From Pedobacter metabolipauper (lineage in GTDB: Bacteria > Bacteroidota > Bacteroidia > Sphingobacteriales > Sphingobacteriaceae): a stretch of 64,000 nt of DNA. The translations under genes and the position numbers were made by a program. Below the pieces are notes generated by a model, which saw only the letters and a program-made list of their open reading frames with translations, searched no databases and was not told the DNA's origin. Each line of letters opens with the position of its first letter. Positions within the stretch are counted from its first letter, which is position 1. This document shows positions 33,467 to 42,558 of this stretch, piece by piece. The DNA is taken from positions 682,001 through 746,000 of the forward strand of contig NZ_SNYC01000004.1 in the NCBI RefSeq assembly GCF_004362715.1. Reading direction: 5' to 3'.

Positions 33467-35503
33467 ATGAAGTTTAAAATTGTTTCAGATTATAAACCTA
33501 CAGGCGATCAGCCTAACGCCATTGCACAATTGGTTTCTGGTGTAAATGCCGAAGAACATTATCAGACACTTTTGGGGGTTACCGGTTCCGGTAAAACATT
33601 TACCGTAGCCAATGTAATCGAACAAACTCAAAAGCCAACCTTAATATTAAGCCACAATAAGACATTGGCCGCACAGCTCTATGGAGAATTTAAGCAGTTC
33701 TTCCCGGAAAATGCAGTCAACTATTTTGTCTCTTATTACGATTATTATCAGCCAGAGGCATTTATGCCCAGTACAAATACCTATATAGAAAAAGATCTGA
33801 GCATCAATGAAGAAATAGAGAAACTACGTTTAAGAACCACGTCTGCACTGATGTCTGGCCGGAGAGATGTAATTGTCGTTTCTTCCATCTCCTGCATTTA
33901 TGGTATGGGTAATCCGGAAGATTTTTCAAGATCCGTATTCCGGTTCGCTGTAGGTACCCGCATATCCAGAAATTCATTTCTGCACAGTCTGGTAGAAATT
34001 CTGTACGCACGCACAACCAATGACTTTAAGAGAGGAACATTTAGGGTAAAGGGAGATACCGTTGATATTTTTCCTGCCTATCTGGATACTGCCTACCGCG
34101 TTTCTTTCTTTGGTGATGATGTGGAAGAACTCAGTGTAATAGATCCCGTAACCGGAAAAACACTGGAGAAACTCGAAGACATGGCCATTTATCCGGCCAA
34201 TCTTTTTGTTACCCCTAAAGACAGGTTTAATTCCTCCATCTGGGGGATCCAGGAAGAACTGGAGATCCGTAAAAATCAGCTGATTGGTGACAGGCAGCTC
34301 CTGGAAGCCAAACGCCTGGAAGAACGGGTAAATTTCGATATTGAAATGATGAAAGAGCTGGGCTACTGTTCCGGTATTGAGAACTACTCCCGCTTTTTTG
34401 ACGGACGTTCTCCTGGAATGCGCCCATTCTGCTTACTGGATTATTTTCCTGATGATTATTTAATGGTCATCGATGAAAGTCACGTAACCGTGCCCCAGAT
34501 CAGGGCCATGTATGGTGGTGACAGGTCACGTAAAATGTCACTCGTAGAATATGGATTCCGCCTGCCATCTGCACTGGACAACAGGCCGCTTAATTTTGAT
34601 GAGTTTGAACGCCTTGCACCGCAAACCATTTATGTAAGCGCAACCCCGGCAGATTATGAGCTCCAAAAATCAGAAGGAATTGTAATTGAACAGGTCATCA
34701 GACCCACAGGGTTATTGGATCCGCTCATTGAGGTAAGGCCTGCAATAAACCAGGTTGATGATTTGCTGGAACAGATCCATGAAACCATTAAACTGGGAGA
34801 TAGGATCCTGGTTACCACCCTAACCAAAAGAATGGCCGAAGAACTTACCAAGTATATGGACCGCTTAAATATCAAATGCCGCTATATCCACTCGGAAGTA
34901 AAAACCCTGGAAAGGGTAGAGATCCTAAGAGGACTTAGGCTGGGCGAATTTGATGTGCTCATTGGAATTAACCTGCTAAGAGAAGGACTGGATCTTCCCG
35001 AAGTGTCCCTTGTAGCAATTCTTGATGCCGATAAAGAAGGATTTCTTCGTTCAGAGCGCTCGCTCATACAAACCATTGGCAGAGCAGCACGTAATGACAG
35101 GGGCCGCGTAATCATGTACGCCGATAAAATAACAGATTCTATGGAAAAAACCATGGATGAAACCAACCGCAGACGGGAGAGACAGATTGCCTACAACCTG
35201 GAACATGGCATTACCCCAAAAACAGTAAGCAAAAGCAGAGAGGCAATTATGGAACAAAGCGCAATGCTTGACTTCTCCGGAAACGCAACCCGTGCCAAAG
35301 CATATGTGGAGGTTGATGAAGTAAGTATGGCTGCAGACCCTATTGTTCAATATATGACCAAGCCAGAAATGCAGAAATCTATTGACAAGACACGTAAAGA
35401 AATGGCAAAGGCCGCCAAAGACATGGACTTCCTGATGGCAGCTAGATTACGCGATGAGATGTTTGCAATGGAAAAAGTATTTGAAGAAAGATTTAATAAA
35501 TAA
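33467..35503 (+). CDS. uvrB: Excinuclease ABC subunit B
   Basis: UvrB is the damage-verifying helicase-like subunit of nucleotide excision repair, working with UvrA and UvrC. The 678-residue length is normal. GVTGSGKTFT is Walker A near residue 41, YYDYYQPEAFMP is the beta-hairpin region, DESH is the DEAD-box-like motif, QTIGRAARND is motif VI, and the UvrC-binding UVR motif lies at the C-terminus (AKDMDFLMAARLRDEM). The frame could begin at an upstream TTG at 33449; I use the ATG at 33467. Its stop overlaps the next start by one base. Confidence 0.97.
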   Translation: MKFKIVSDYKPTGDQPNAIAQLVSGVNAEEHYQTLLGVTGSGKTFTVANVIEQTQKPTLILSHNKTLAAQLYGEFKQFFPENAVNYFVSYYDYYQPEAFMPSTNTYIEKDLSINEEIEKLRLRTTSALMSGRRDVIVVSSISCIYGMGNPEDFSRSVFRFAVGTRISRNSFLHSLVEILYARTTNDFKRGTFRVKGDTVDIFPAYLDTAYRVSFFGDDVEELSVIDPVTGKTLEKLEDMAIYPANLFVTPKDRFNSSIWGIQEELEIRKNQLIGDRQLLEAKRLEERVNFDIEMMKELGYCSGIENYSRFFDGRSPGMRPFCLLDYFPDDYLMVIDESHVTVPQIRAMYGGDRSRKMSLVEYGFRLPSALDNRPLNFDEFERLAPQTIYVSATPADYELQKSEGIVIEQVIRPTGLLDPLIEVRPAINQVDDLLEQIHETIKLGDRILVTTLTKRMAEELTKYMDRLNIKCRYIHSEVKTLERVEILRGLRLGEFDVLIGINLLREGLDLPEVSLVAILDADKEGFLRSERSLIQTIGRAARNDRGRVIMYADKITDSMEKTMDETNRRRERQIAYNLEHGITPKTVSKSREAIMEQSAMLDFSGNATRAKAYVEVDEVSMAADPIVQYMTKPEMQKSIDKTRKEMAKAAKDMDFLMAARLRDEMFAMEKVFEERFNK

Positions 35504-35703
35504 TGGACGGAAAAAATAGAAAAGACATCTACCCCGGATTGGAAGTAGAAATTATCCTTAAAAAAGACCAGCGGAATGGCAATCTTACCCGTGGTATTGT
35601 AGCCAATCTGCTTACCTCGGCACCATACCATTCAAGAGGTATCAAAGTTCGTCTGGAAGATGGACAAGTAGGCAGGGTAGCGTCTGTTCCAGAAGAAGAA
35701 TAG
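35503..35703 (+). CDS. YwbE family protein
   Basis: A 66-residue protein matching the YwbE family, a small beta-rich protein found in many bacteria and of unknown function. The signature is YPGLEVEIILKKDQRNGNLTR near residue 7, with NLLTSAPYHSRGIKVRLEDG and GRV after it. It shares one base with the uvrB stop (TAATG), so it is translated in tandem. A link to DNA repair is only suggested by position. Confidence 0.9.
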   Translation: MDGKNRKDIYPGLEVEIILKKDQRNGNLTRGIVANLLTSAPYHSRGIKVRLEDGQVGRVASVPEEE

Positions 35704-35797
35704 GTCGCGGCATTGTAATTGTTCTGCAATAAACAGGACGGCATTGTAATAAATAATTTGCAGTTCCGTCATATTTGTAACTATTAAAAGAATTAAA

Positions 35798-36055
35798 ATG
35801 GCATTTATAAAATATTTCTTAATTATATTATTGATCCTTTATATCATTCGTGTAATCCTGCGTGTGGTATTTCCAATAGTGATCAAAAACATGTTCAGTA
35901 AAGTTCAGCAACAAGCAGCAAACAATGCCCAGCAGACCAAACGTCAGAATTCAGAGCCTGACGGATCAATCTCTATCGACTACATGCCGCCACAACCCAA
36001 ATCGGGAAATGCAGATAAACTAGGCGATTTTGTAGATTATGAAGAGATAAAATAA
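35798..36055 (+). CDS. DUF4834 family small membrane protein
   Basis: An 85-residue protein with one N-terminal membrane helix (YFLIILLILYIIRVILRVVF) and a Gln-rich soluble tail ending in DKLGDFVDYEEIK, the typical ending of DUF4834. The topology is N-in with a cytosolic tail. No function is known. It lies 95 bases downstream of YwbE. Confidence 0.85.
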   Translation: MAFIKYFLIILLILYIIRVILRVVFPIVIKNMFSKVQQQAANNAQQTKRQNSEPDGSISIDYMPPQPKSGNADKLGDFVDYEEIK

Positions 36056-36142
36056 AGGAATTTGACGGTAATCAATAAAATTCCTTTCTAATCTGTATCA
36101 ATTTTATATTTTTGGGATTAGTTTAATCTTAAACAAACCTTA

Positions 36143-38608
36143 ATGAATAATTGGTTAAAAGCAAATGGCATACATCTTGCCATTATTGGATTTTTTATAA
36201 TCATCTGTTTTGTCTATTTCAGCCCTGTTTTACAAGGTAAAGCTCCTGCACAAAGTGATGTGCTGCAGGCAAAAGCTACTGCTACAGAAATCATGCAGTA
36301 CAAAGAGAAAGATGGAAAAGGTCCACTGTGGACCAATCAAATGTTTGGCGGTATGCCAACCTACCAGATTTGGGTACAACATCCATTAAATGTAGCCACT
36401 TATGTGATTAATTTTATAAAAGCAGTGCTTCCGGATCCGGTTGATGCCGTATTATTATACCTTTTAGGTGCGTACTTACTGTTCTGTGTACTTAAAGTTA
36501 ACCCCTGGCTTGCCGCCGCGGGTGCCATAGCCTTTGCATTTACATCCTATAACTTCATTATCTTAGCCCCCGGTCATAGCAATAAAGCACTGGCAATTGC
36601 TTTTTGCCCGCCTATAATTGCAGGTGTCATACTCACACTCCGGGGCAGATATTGGTTGGGCGCCAGCTTAACAGCACTGTTCCTCGCTGTTGAGATCCGG
36701 TCAAACCACATTCAGATGACGTACTACCTGATGATCGCCCTGCTGATTTTTATTGGCATAGAGGTTTATCACGCCTACAAAGACAAGAAACTGGCTGGTT
36801 TTGGGCGGGCAATAGCCTTCCTTGCTGTAGCCATGATGCTCTCTTTTATGGTAAATGCAAGTAAACTGTGGACTACCTACGAATATGGTCAGGAATCAAA
36901 CCGGGGTAAGTCCAATCTGACTACAGATGCCGCCGAAGAAAAAAATGGACTATCTAAAGAATATGCCTATGGCTGGAGCCAGGGTGTTGGAGAAAGTTTC
37001 ACTTTCTTAATTCCCAACCTGTATGGTGGAAGCTCCGGTACCCGTTTAGACGATAAATCAAATGTATTCAAAGCAGCTTCTGGAATAGGATTAGCACCAG
37101 ATCAGGCATTAGGGCTAACACAACAGATGCCGGTATACTGGGGTGAGAAATCAATAACCTCAGGTCCGTATTATTTCGGTGCCATCATCTGTTTCTTATT
37201 TGTATTTGGATTGTTCATTGTAAAAAGTCGCTTTAAATGGTGGATACTTAGCGTAACCATCCTGTTTATGCTCCTTTCATTCGGGAAAAACTTCCCGTTA
37301 ATCTCTGATCTGTTCTTCGAGTATTTCCCGTTATACAATAAATTCCGGGCCGTAGAGTCTATTCTGGCAATGGTTGGGCTCATGGTTCCAATCCTGGCAA
37401 TAATTGCAGTTAAAGAAGCATACACTGCCGGGTTGGACCAAAAATACCTCATTAAGCGCTTAACCTGGTCGGCCGCAATTACTGGTGGCTTTACATTGCT
37501 GGTCGCTTTAATGCCAACCGCATTATTTAGTTTCACAAACTCTGGTAACCAGCAACTTTTGGAAGGCTTAACACAGGCTTTTCAAAACAACAACGGATTA
37601 GCACAAAGCATCATCGATGCATTAATTAAAGACCGTGCAGATCTTGCACGCACAGATGCATTGCGTACCCTTCTTTTTATTGCCATTGCTTATGCGTTGA
37701 TCTGGGCATTCTTAACTAAGAAAATGACCGTTCATGTGGCTGTTATTTTATTGGGAGCAGCAATACTGATCGATATGTGGCAAATAGATCGCCGGTATTT
37801 GAACAATGACAACTTCGCAACCAAAAGCGACCTTAAAGATTATTTTAAACCAAGGGAGGTTGATAGTTTCATTTCGGCAGATACCGACCCTGATTTTAGA
37901 GTGCTTGATTTAAGTATCTCTACGTTTCAGGATGCAAGTGCATCCGCATTCCACAAAACAATTGGTGGTTACCATGCGGCTAAACTAAAACGCTTCCAGG
38001 AACTAATTGATAATCAATTTACAAAAAGTATCAACCAGGATGCTTTGGATATGCTGAATACCAAATATATCATTACCCAGGATCCGCAAACACAATCGGT
38101 TAAAATGACCCGTAATCCTACAGCAGCAGGCCATGCCTGGATTGTGCCAAGCGTACAGATCGTTAAAGATGCCGATCAGGAAATGCAGGCCATAAGCAGC
38201 TTTGATCCTAAAAAAGAAGCAATCGTTGATCAGCAATATGAAAAGTTGATCGATACCAAGAATGTTGGAGCCGATCCAACAGCATCCATTAAACTGGATA
38301 GCTATCACCCCGATCATCTGGTATATTCTTATAGCGCACCAAGGGATATCATTGTTGTGTTCTCCGAAATCTATTATGATAAAGGATGGAACATGTATGT
38401 AGATAACGTTAAGAAACCGTATTTCAGGGCTGATTATGTGCTTCGTGCCGCACAGCTCGAAGCAGGAAATCATAAAGTAGAATTTAAATTCGAACCCGTT
38501 TCTTACTATCTCGGAGAAAAGATCTCCCTGGTAGGATCAGTTTTGCTGATTGCAGCTTTAGCATTTGCCGTTTACAGCGAGAACAAAAAGAAAAAGCTGG
38601 CGGTTTAA
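36143..38608 (+). CDS. YfhO family membrane protein
   Basis: An 821-residue polytopic protein of the YfhO family (GT-C-like membrane fold). It has about 13 helices, an early FIIICFVYFSPVL helix, and extracytoplasmic loops. The C-terminal part contains the VVFSEIYYDKGWNMYVDN segment and ends in a membrane helix. B. subtilis YfhO assists lipoteichoic-acid glycosylation, and Bacteroidota members are proposed to work on glycolipids, but the substrate here is unknown. The next genes (LpxH-like, glycosyltransferase) fit envelope glycolipid work. A long terminator hairpin follows. Confidence 0.9.
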   Translation: MNNWLKANGIHLAIIGFFIIICFVYFSPVLQGKAPAQSDVLQAKATATEIMQYKEKDGKGPLWTNQMFGGMPTYQIWVQHPLNVATYVINFIKAVLPDPVDAVLLYLLGAYLLFCVLKVNPWLAAAGAIAFAFTSYNFIILAPGHSNKALAIAFCPPIIAGVILTLRGRYWLGASLTALFLAVEIRSNHIQMTYYLMIALLIFIGIEVYHAYKDKKLAGFGRAIAFLAVAMMLSFMVNASKLWTTYEYGQESNRGKSNLTTDAAEEKNGLSKEYAYGWSQGVGESFTFLIPNLYGGSSGTRLDDKSNVFKAASGIGLAPDQALGLTQQMPVYWGEKSITSGPYYFGAIICFLFVFGLFIVKSRFKWWILSVTILFMLLSFGKNFPLISDLFFEYFPLYNKFRAVESILAMVGLMVPILAIIAVKEAYTAGLDQKYLIKRLTWSAAITGGFTLLVALMPTALFSFTNSGNQQLLEGLTQAFQNNNGLAQSIIDALIKDRADLARTDALRTLLFIAIAYALIWAFLTKKMTVHVAVILLGAAILIDMWQIDRRYLNNDNFATKSDLKDYFKPREVDSFISADTDPDFRVLDLSISTFQDASASAFHKTIGGYHAAKLKRFQELIDNQFTKSINQDALDMLNTKYIITQDPQTQSVKMTRNPTAAGHAWIVPSVQIVKDADQEMQAISSFDPKKEAIVDQQYEKLIDTKNVGADPTASIKLDSYHPDHLVYSYSAPRDIIVVFSEIYYDKGWNMYVDNVKKPYFRADYVLRAAQLEAGNHKVEFKFEPVSYYLGEKISLVGSVLLIAALAFAVYSENKKKKLAV

Positions 38609-38651
38609 CGGGGTCTTCTGAACAGGTTCAGAAGGCAATCAAAGGCATGAA

Positions 38652-38698
38652 ATAATTAAATAGGGCCGGTGTACAATACATCGGCCCTATTTAATTAA
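38652..38698 (+). terminator. Long AT/GC hairpin after yfhO
   Basis: A near-perfect 17-bp stem with core TAGGGCCG / CGGCCCTA and flanking AT pairs on both sides, loop of about 13 bases. It is 44 bases after the yfhO stop and likely ends that transcript. Confidence 0.85.
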
Positions 38699-38760
38699 TA
38701 ATAGTTTGTTAACACCTTGTTAATCTACCTTTTGCATTTTTGTAGAATAAACTAATACCT

Positions 38761-38853
38761 ATGCCGGAATTGTTTTTAATTGTCTGCCTCATTGCAATCG
38801 CGGTATTCTTCTTTGGCCCTTTTGAACTAACTATGGAAGATGACGATGTCTAA
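38761..38853 (+). CDS. Possible 30-residue single-helix membrane peptide upstream of the LpxH-like gene
   Basis: An ATG at 38761 opens a 30-codon frame ending with TAA at 38851-38853. It encodes a hydrophobic helix (LFLIVCLIAIAVFFFG) followed by an acidic tail FELTMEDDDV. It overlaps the start of the next gene by 14 bases, so it could be translationally coupled to it. The strong hydrophobic run and the position suggest a real small protein, but 30 codons is too short to be certain without conservation evidence. Confidence 0.45.
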   Translation: MPELFLIVCLIAIAVFFFGPFELTMEDDDV

Positions 38854-39697
38854 ACGAGAAGTAGAAATTGTAGTAATCTCTGATGTGCACCTGGGTACCT
38901 ACGGTTGTCACGCTAAAGAACTGTTAAAATATCTGAAAAGCATCAAGCCTAAAATGATCATCTTAAATGGCGATATCATAGATATCTGGCAGTTTAGTAA
39001 AAGGTACTGGCCAGAATCTCATATGAAAGTAGTACGCAAACTCATGAAGTTTGTTACCGAAGGCGTACCCGTTTATTACCTGACTGGAAATCACGATGAG
39101 CTGCTTCGCAAATTTGCAGATATGCATCTTGGAGCTTTCCATCTTCAAAATAAACTGATCCTGGAACTTGATGGAAAAAAAGCATGGTTCTTCCATGGAG
39201 ATGTTTTTGACGTAACCATGCAGCACTCTAAATGGCTGGCAAAGATGGGTGCAGTAGGGTATGATACCCTGATCCTCATCAATAGCTTTGTAAACTGGGC
39301 ACTCGGATTGGTAGGAAGGGAAAAAATGAGCTTCTCCAAAAAGATTAAGGCCAAATTTAAAGATGCCGTTAAGTTTATTAATAAATTTGAACAAACCGCA
39401 GCCGAACTGGCCGTTGAAAAAGGATACCAGTATGTGGTTTGCGGACACATTCACCAGCCCGATTTTCGGAATATTAAAACGGAAGAAGGGGAAGTTACCT
39501 ATTTGAATAGTGGCGACTGGGTAGAAAATCTAACCGCTTTGGAATATCATCAAAAAGCATGGAGCGTGTTCCGATATGATCAGAAAGATTTCCAGAAGGA
39601 CGAAGTAGAGGAAGGTATTTTATCTGACAGTGAAGATCTGCACAGTAAACTGGACATCAATACACTCCTTCAAAAGATTAAATTAGAAATTGCCTAA
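38840..39697 (+). CDS. UDP-2,3-diacylglucosamine diphosphatase-like metallophosphoesterase
   Basis: A 285-residue calcineurin-like phosphoesterase of the LpxH/COG2908 class, which splits UDP-diacylglucosamine to lipid X in lipid A synthesis. Metal ligands lie in VVISDVHLGTYG (Asp, His), LNGDIIDIW, LTGNHDELL, FFHGDVFD and GHIHQPDF. Length is slightly above E. coli LpxH (240). The start could be the ATG at 38840 or the one at 38846. It follows the putative 30-residue peptide and precedes a glycosyltransferase by 28 bases, fitting envelope lipid biosynthesis. Confidence 0.85.
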   Translation: MTMSKREVEIVVISDVHLGTYGCHAKELLKYLKSIKPKMIILNGDIIDIWQFSKRYWPESHMKVVRKLMKFVTEGVPVYYLTGNHDELLRKFADMHLGAFHLQNKLILELDGKKAWFFHGDVFDVTMQHSKWLAKMGAVGYDTLILINSFVNWALGLVGREKMSFSKKIKAKFKDAVKFINKFEQTAAELAVEKGYQYVVCGHIHQPDFRNIKTEEGEVTYLNSGDWVENLTALEYHQKAWSVFRYDQKDFQKDEVEEGILSDSEDLHSKLDINTLLQKIKLEIA

Positions 39698-39725
39698 CGA
39701 TAAAAATTACTGATATTCGGGGCAG

Positions 39726-40712
39726 ATGAAAATCTTATATGCGATTCAGGGAACAGGCAATGGTCACGTCAGCCGGGCAAGGGAGATCGTACCTTTGCTG
39801 CAGCAGCACGGGGAAGTAGACCTGCTCATTAGTGGTACACAGGCTGATGTCAAATTAACACAGGATGTTAAATATCAGTTGCATGGCTTTAGCTTTATTT
39901 TTGGTAAAAAAGGAGGCGTTAATCACTACGAAACCATGAAAACCATGAACCTTCCCCGGTTTGTTAAAGACATGCGCAGCCTCCCGCTAAAAACATACAA
40001 TCTGATCCTTAATGATTTTGAACCGGTAACCGCATGGGCGTGTAAACAGCAGCGTGTACAAAGTGTTGGTCTAAGTCACCAGGCATCCTTTCAGTCAAAA
40101 CTGGTACCCAAGCCCAAAAGTGTAGATTGGGCACAACTGGTTATGAAGTACTATGCCCCTGCAACACATTACGTAGGCTTTCATTTTGACCGGTATGATG
40201 ATTTTATTTATACACCCGTTATCCGCGCAGAGATTCGAAATCAGATCGTAACCAACCTCGGTCATTATACCGTATACCTGCCCGCCATAGATGACAAAGA
40301 CCTTGTTCCGGTGCTGAAACAGCTTCCGCTAATAAAATGGCAGGTGTTTTCAAAACATACAAAACTGAGTTATACAGACGGCAATGTTCAGGTATCACCT
40401 GTTAACAACGAACTGTTTAATGAAAGCCTTGCATCATGTGCCGGTTTATTTACCGGTGGTGGATTTGAAGGCCCTGCAGAAGCATTACACATGGGCAAAA
40501 AACTGCTGGTAATGCCCATGAAATTCCAATATGAACAGCAATGCAATGCCTTTGCACTAAAACAATTTGGACTGCCTGTAATTTGGGGCAGCAACAAAAA
40601 TTGGTTGCCAATTATAAAAAGCTGGGTAAGCAATCCACAAGAACATCAGTTTCATTTCCCCGATGAAACCGCTTCGATAATTGATAAAGTTGTAAAGCAG
40701 TTTGCCAGATAA
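39726..40712 (+). CDS. GT-B glycosyltransferase of the MJ1255/VC2487 group
   Basis: A 328-residue glycosyltransferase-like protein. MKILYAIQGTGNGHVSRAREI is the N-terminal Gly-rich motif of this group, and CAGLFTGGGFEGPAEALHMGKKLL near residue 238 is the GT28-like donor-binding segment (given here shortened: FTGGGFEGPAEALHMGK). No signal peptide or helix. Donor and acceptor are unknown. It lies 28 bases after the LpxH-like gene. Confidence 0.85.
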   Translation: MKILYAIQGTGNGHVSRAREIVPLLQQHGEVDLLISGTQADVKLTQDVKYQLHGFSFIFGKKGGVNHYETMKTMNLPRFVKDMRSLPLKTYNLILNDFEPVTAWACKQQRVQSVGLSHQASFQSKLVPKPKSVDWAQLVMKYYAPATHYVGFHFDRYDDFIYTPVIRAEIRNQIVTNLGHYTVYLPAIDDKDLVPVLKQLPLIKWQVFSKHTKLSYTDGNVQVSPVNNELFNESLASCAGLFTGGGFEGPAEALHMGKKLLVMPMKFQYEQQCNAFALKQFGLPVIWGSNKNWLPIIKSWVSNPQEHQFHFPDETASIIDKVVKQFAR

Positions 40713-40741
40713 TTTGCTTTACTTTGCCTTAGTATACAGGC

Positions 40742-41722
40742 ATGATCAATCAATTCAGAAATTTAAATCCCATAAACCTGCTCCTGTTATTTGCATATAC
40801 CTTTTTTATGCGAATGGCAATATTTGCTGAACTCCCGTCCGCATTGCAATTCGAATTTTTGGAACCTTATGCAAAATTCCTGATTCATATTCCTATCGGA
40901 GAAGTATTGTCCCCGGCAACAAATGTTTTTTTTGCCGCTATCATTATCTATGTTCAGGCCATACTTTTCAACCGGGTGATCAATAACCACGTGCTGTTAA
41001 CCAAGCCCGGTTATTTACCCGCATTGCTATACATCACATCAGCCAGTCTTTTTATGCCGTTCCTGGTACTTAGTCCAACCCTGATCTGCAATTTTCTGCT
41101 CATCTGGATCATGGATAAATTCCTGAAAATAGGAAAATCAACCACCGCAATTATGCCCATGTTCGATATTGGGATGATCATAGCCATTGGGACCCTGATT
41201 TATTTTCCATTCATTGTGATGCTGGTCATGATCTGGTTAACACTGCTGCTTTACCGCTCTTTTGATCTCAGAGAATGGTTATCCGGCCTCGTTGGATTTT
41301 TAACGATATTCTTCTTTTTAGCCGTATATTATTACTGGAACGATAGCATCTCCATGTTCTACAAGATCTGGCTTCCGCTGGGTAATAAATTTCCTTCGGT
41401 CTTTAAAATTAATTATGACGATTACCTGGTGCTGGTGCCTGTATTAGTGATGCTGATATTGGCTTCCCTGCAGCTGCGTGAAAACTTTTTCAGAAGTTTT
41501 ATCAGCACAAGAAAAGCATTTCAGATGCTGTTCTTTATGTTCCTGGTTGGGCTGGTCAGCTTTTATACCAAGCCGGATTTTAGACTGCACCACTTCCTGT
41601 TATGCGTTCCGCCAGGGGCAGTATTGCTGGCCTATTACTTCAGTAACGCCACAAAAAGATGGTTTTATGAGAGTCTCTTCTTAATCTTTGTGGTTACCAT
41701 TCAGTACTTTTTGTTTGTTTAA
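40742..41722 (+). CDS. DUF6427 family polytopic membrane protein
   Basis: A 326-residue integral membrane protein with about 8-9 helices and few charged loops (LLRSFDLREWLSG is one). It resembles the family named DUF6427 and sometimes mislabelled beta-carotene monooxygenase. The function is unknown. It is 29 bases downstream of the glycosyltransferase. Confidence 0.7.
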   Translation: MINQFRNLNPINLLLLFAYTFFMRMAIFAELPSALQFEFLEPYAKFLIHIPIGEVLSPATNVFFAAIIIYVQAILFNRVINNHVLLTKPGYLPALLYITSASLFMPFLVLSPTLICNFLLIWIMDKFLKIGKSTTAIMPMFDIGMIIAIGTLIYFPFIVMLVMIWLTLLLYRSFDLREWLSGLVGFLTIFFFLAVYYYWNDSISMFYKIWLPLGNKFPSVFKINYDDYLVLVPVLVMLILASLQLRENFFRSFISTRKAFQMLFFMFLVGLVSFYTKPDFRLHHFLLCVPPGAVLLAYYFSNATKRWFYESLFLIFVVTIQYFLFV

Positions 41723-41743
41723 CTTTTTTTAACAATTTGACGC

Positions 41744-41773
41744 CTTGAAACTTGCTAAAGATTAATAGCTTTG
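41744..41773 (+). promoter_or_regulatory. Bacteroidota-type promoter for coaX
   Basis: TAGCTTTG at 41766-41773 matches TAnnTTTG. CTTG at 41744-41747 is 18 bases upstream. coaX begins 29 bases later. Confidence 0.5.
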
Positions 41774-41802
41774 TGACATGAAGTTTGGAGTAGCTGTAAG
41801 GA

Positions 41803-42558
41803 ATGCATAATCTTGTTATAGATATAGGTAATACAAATAGCAAACTGGCAGTCTTTAATGGAAGAACGCTGGTCAACTACCAAAGTCATAAGCAAATTAC
41901 ACCAGCCGTACTTGATGATCTGATTAAGGAGTATCACATCGTTAATTCAACCAGTTCAAGTGTTGGTGAAGCACTGGATGAAACCGTGGAGATCTTAAGG
42001 ACAACCACCAATTACGTTCCGTTTTCTACTTCAATCGGCAAAGGAATAAAGAATAATTACAAAACACCGGCAACATTAGGGTTAGATAGATGGGCAAAAG
42101 TTATTGCCTCCCATTTTTATTACCCAAAAAGGAATTGTTTTATAATTGATGCAGGAACATGTATCACTTATGATCTGCTCAGGGCAGAAAGTGAGTATGA
42201 AGGTGGTAGTATAAGCTTGGGAATACATATGCGTTTTGATGCATTAAACCACTTTACGCGCAGGTTACCCCACATTCAATGGGATAAAAGTGAGGATGGA
42301 GCAGAAGTAGGAACAGACACCATCTCTGCCATAAAAAGTGGAGTGCTGTTTGGAATTAGAAATGAAATTGAAGGCTTTATAGCCCATCAAAATAAAAAAA
42401 ATAAAGAACTGGTCGTATTAATTACGGGAGGAGATGCAGCTTTTTTGTCAGAGCAATTAAAAAACAGCATCTTTGCGCCTCAAATTATACACGATCCCTA
42501 TTTAGTATTAAAAGGATTAAATGAAGTCATTGCATTTGAATATGTACAAAAGAATTAA
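41803..42558 (+). CDS. coaX: Type III pantothenate kinase
   Basis: A 251-residue ASKHA-type kinase that phosphorylates pantothenate, the first step of CoA synthesis, without CoA feedback. The phosphate motif NLVIDIGNTNSKLAVF lies at residues 3-18. TLGLDRWAKV near residue 88 and CFIIDAGTCITYDLL near residue 108 are also typical. The next gene begins within its last 17 bases. A 10-codon mini-frame (41778-41810) precedes and overlaps the start. Confidence 0.93.
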   Translation: MHNLVIDIGNTNSKLAVFNGRTLVNYQSHKQITPAVLDDLIKEYHIVNSTSSSVGEALDETVEILRTTTNYVPFSTSIGKGIKNNYKTPATLGLDRWAKVIASHFYYPKRNCFIIDAGTCITYDLLRAESEYEGGSISLGIHMRFDALNHFTRRLPHIQWDKSEDGAEVGTDTISAIKSGVLFGIRNEIEGFIAHQNKKNKELVVLITGGDAAFLSEQLKNSIFAPQIIHDPYLVLKGLNEVIAFEYVQKN

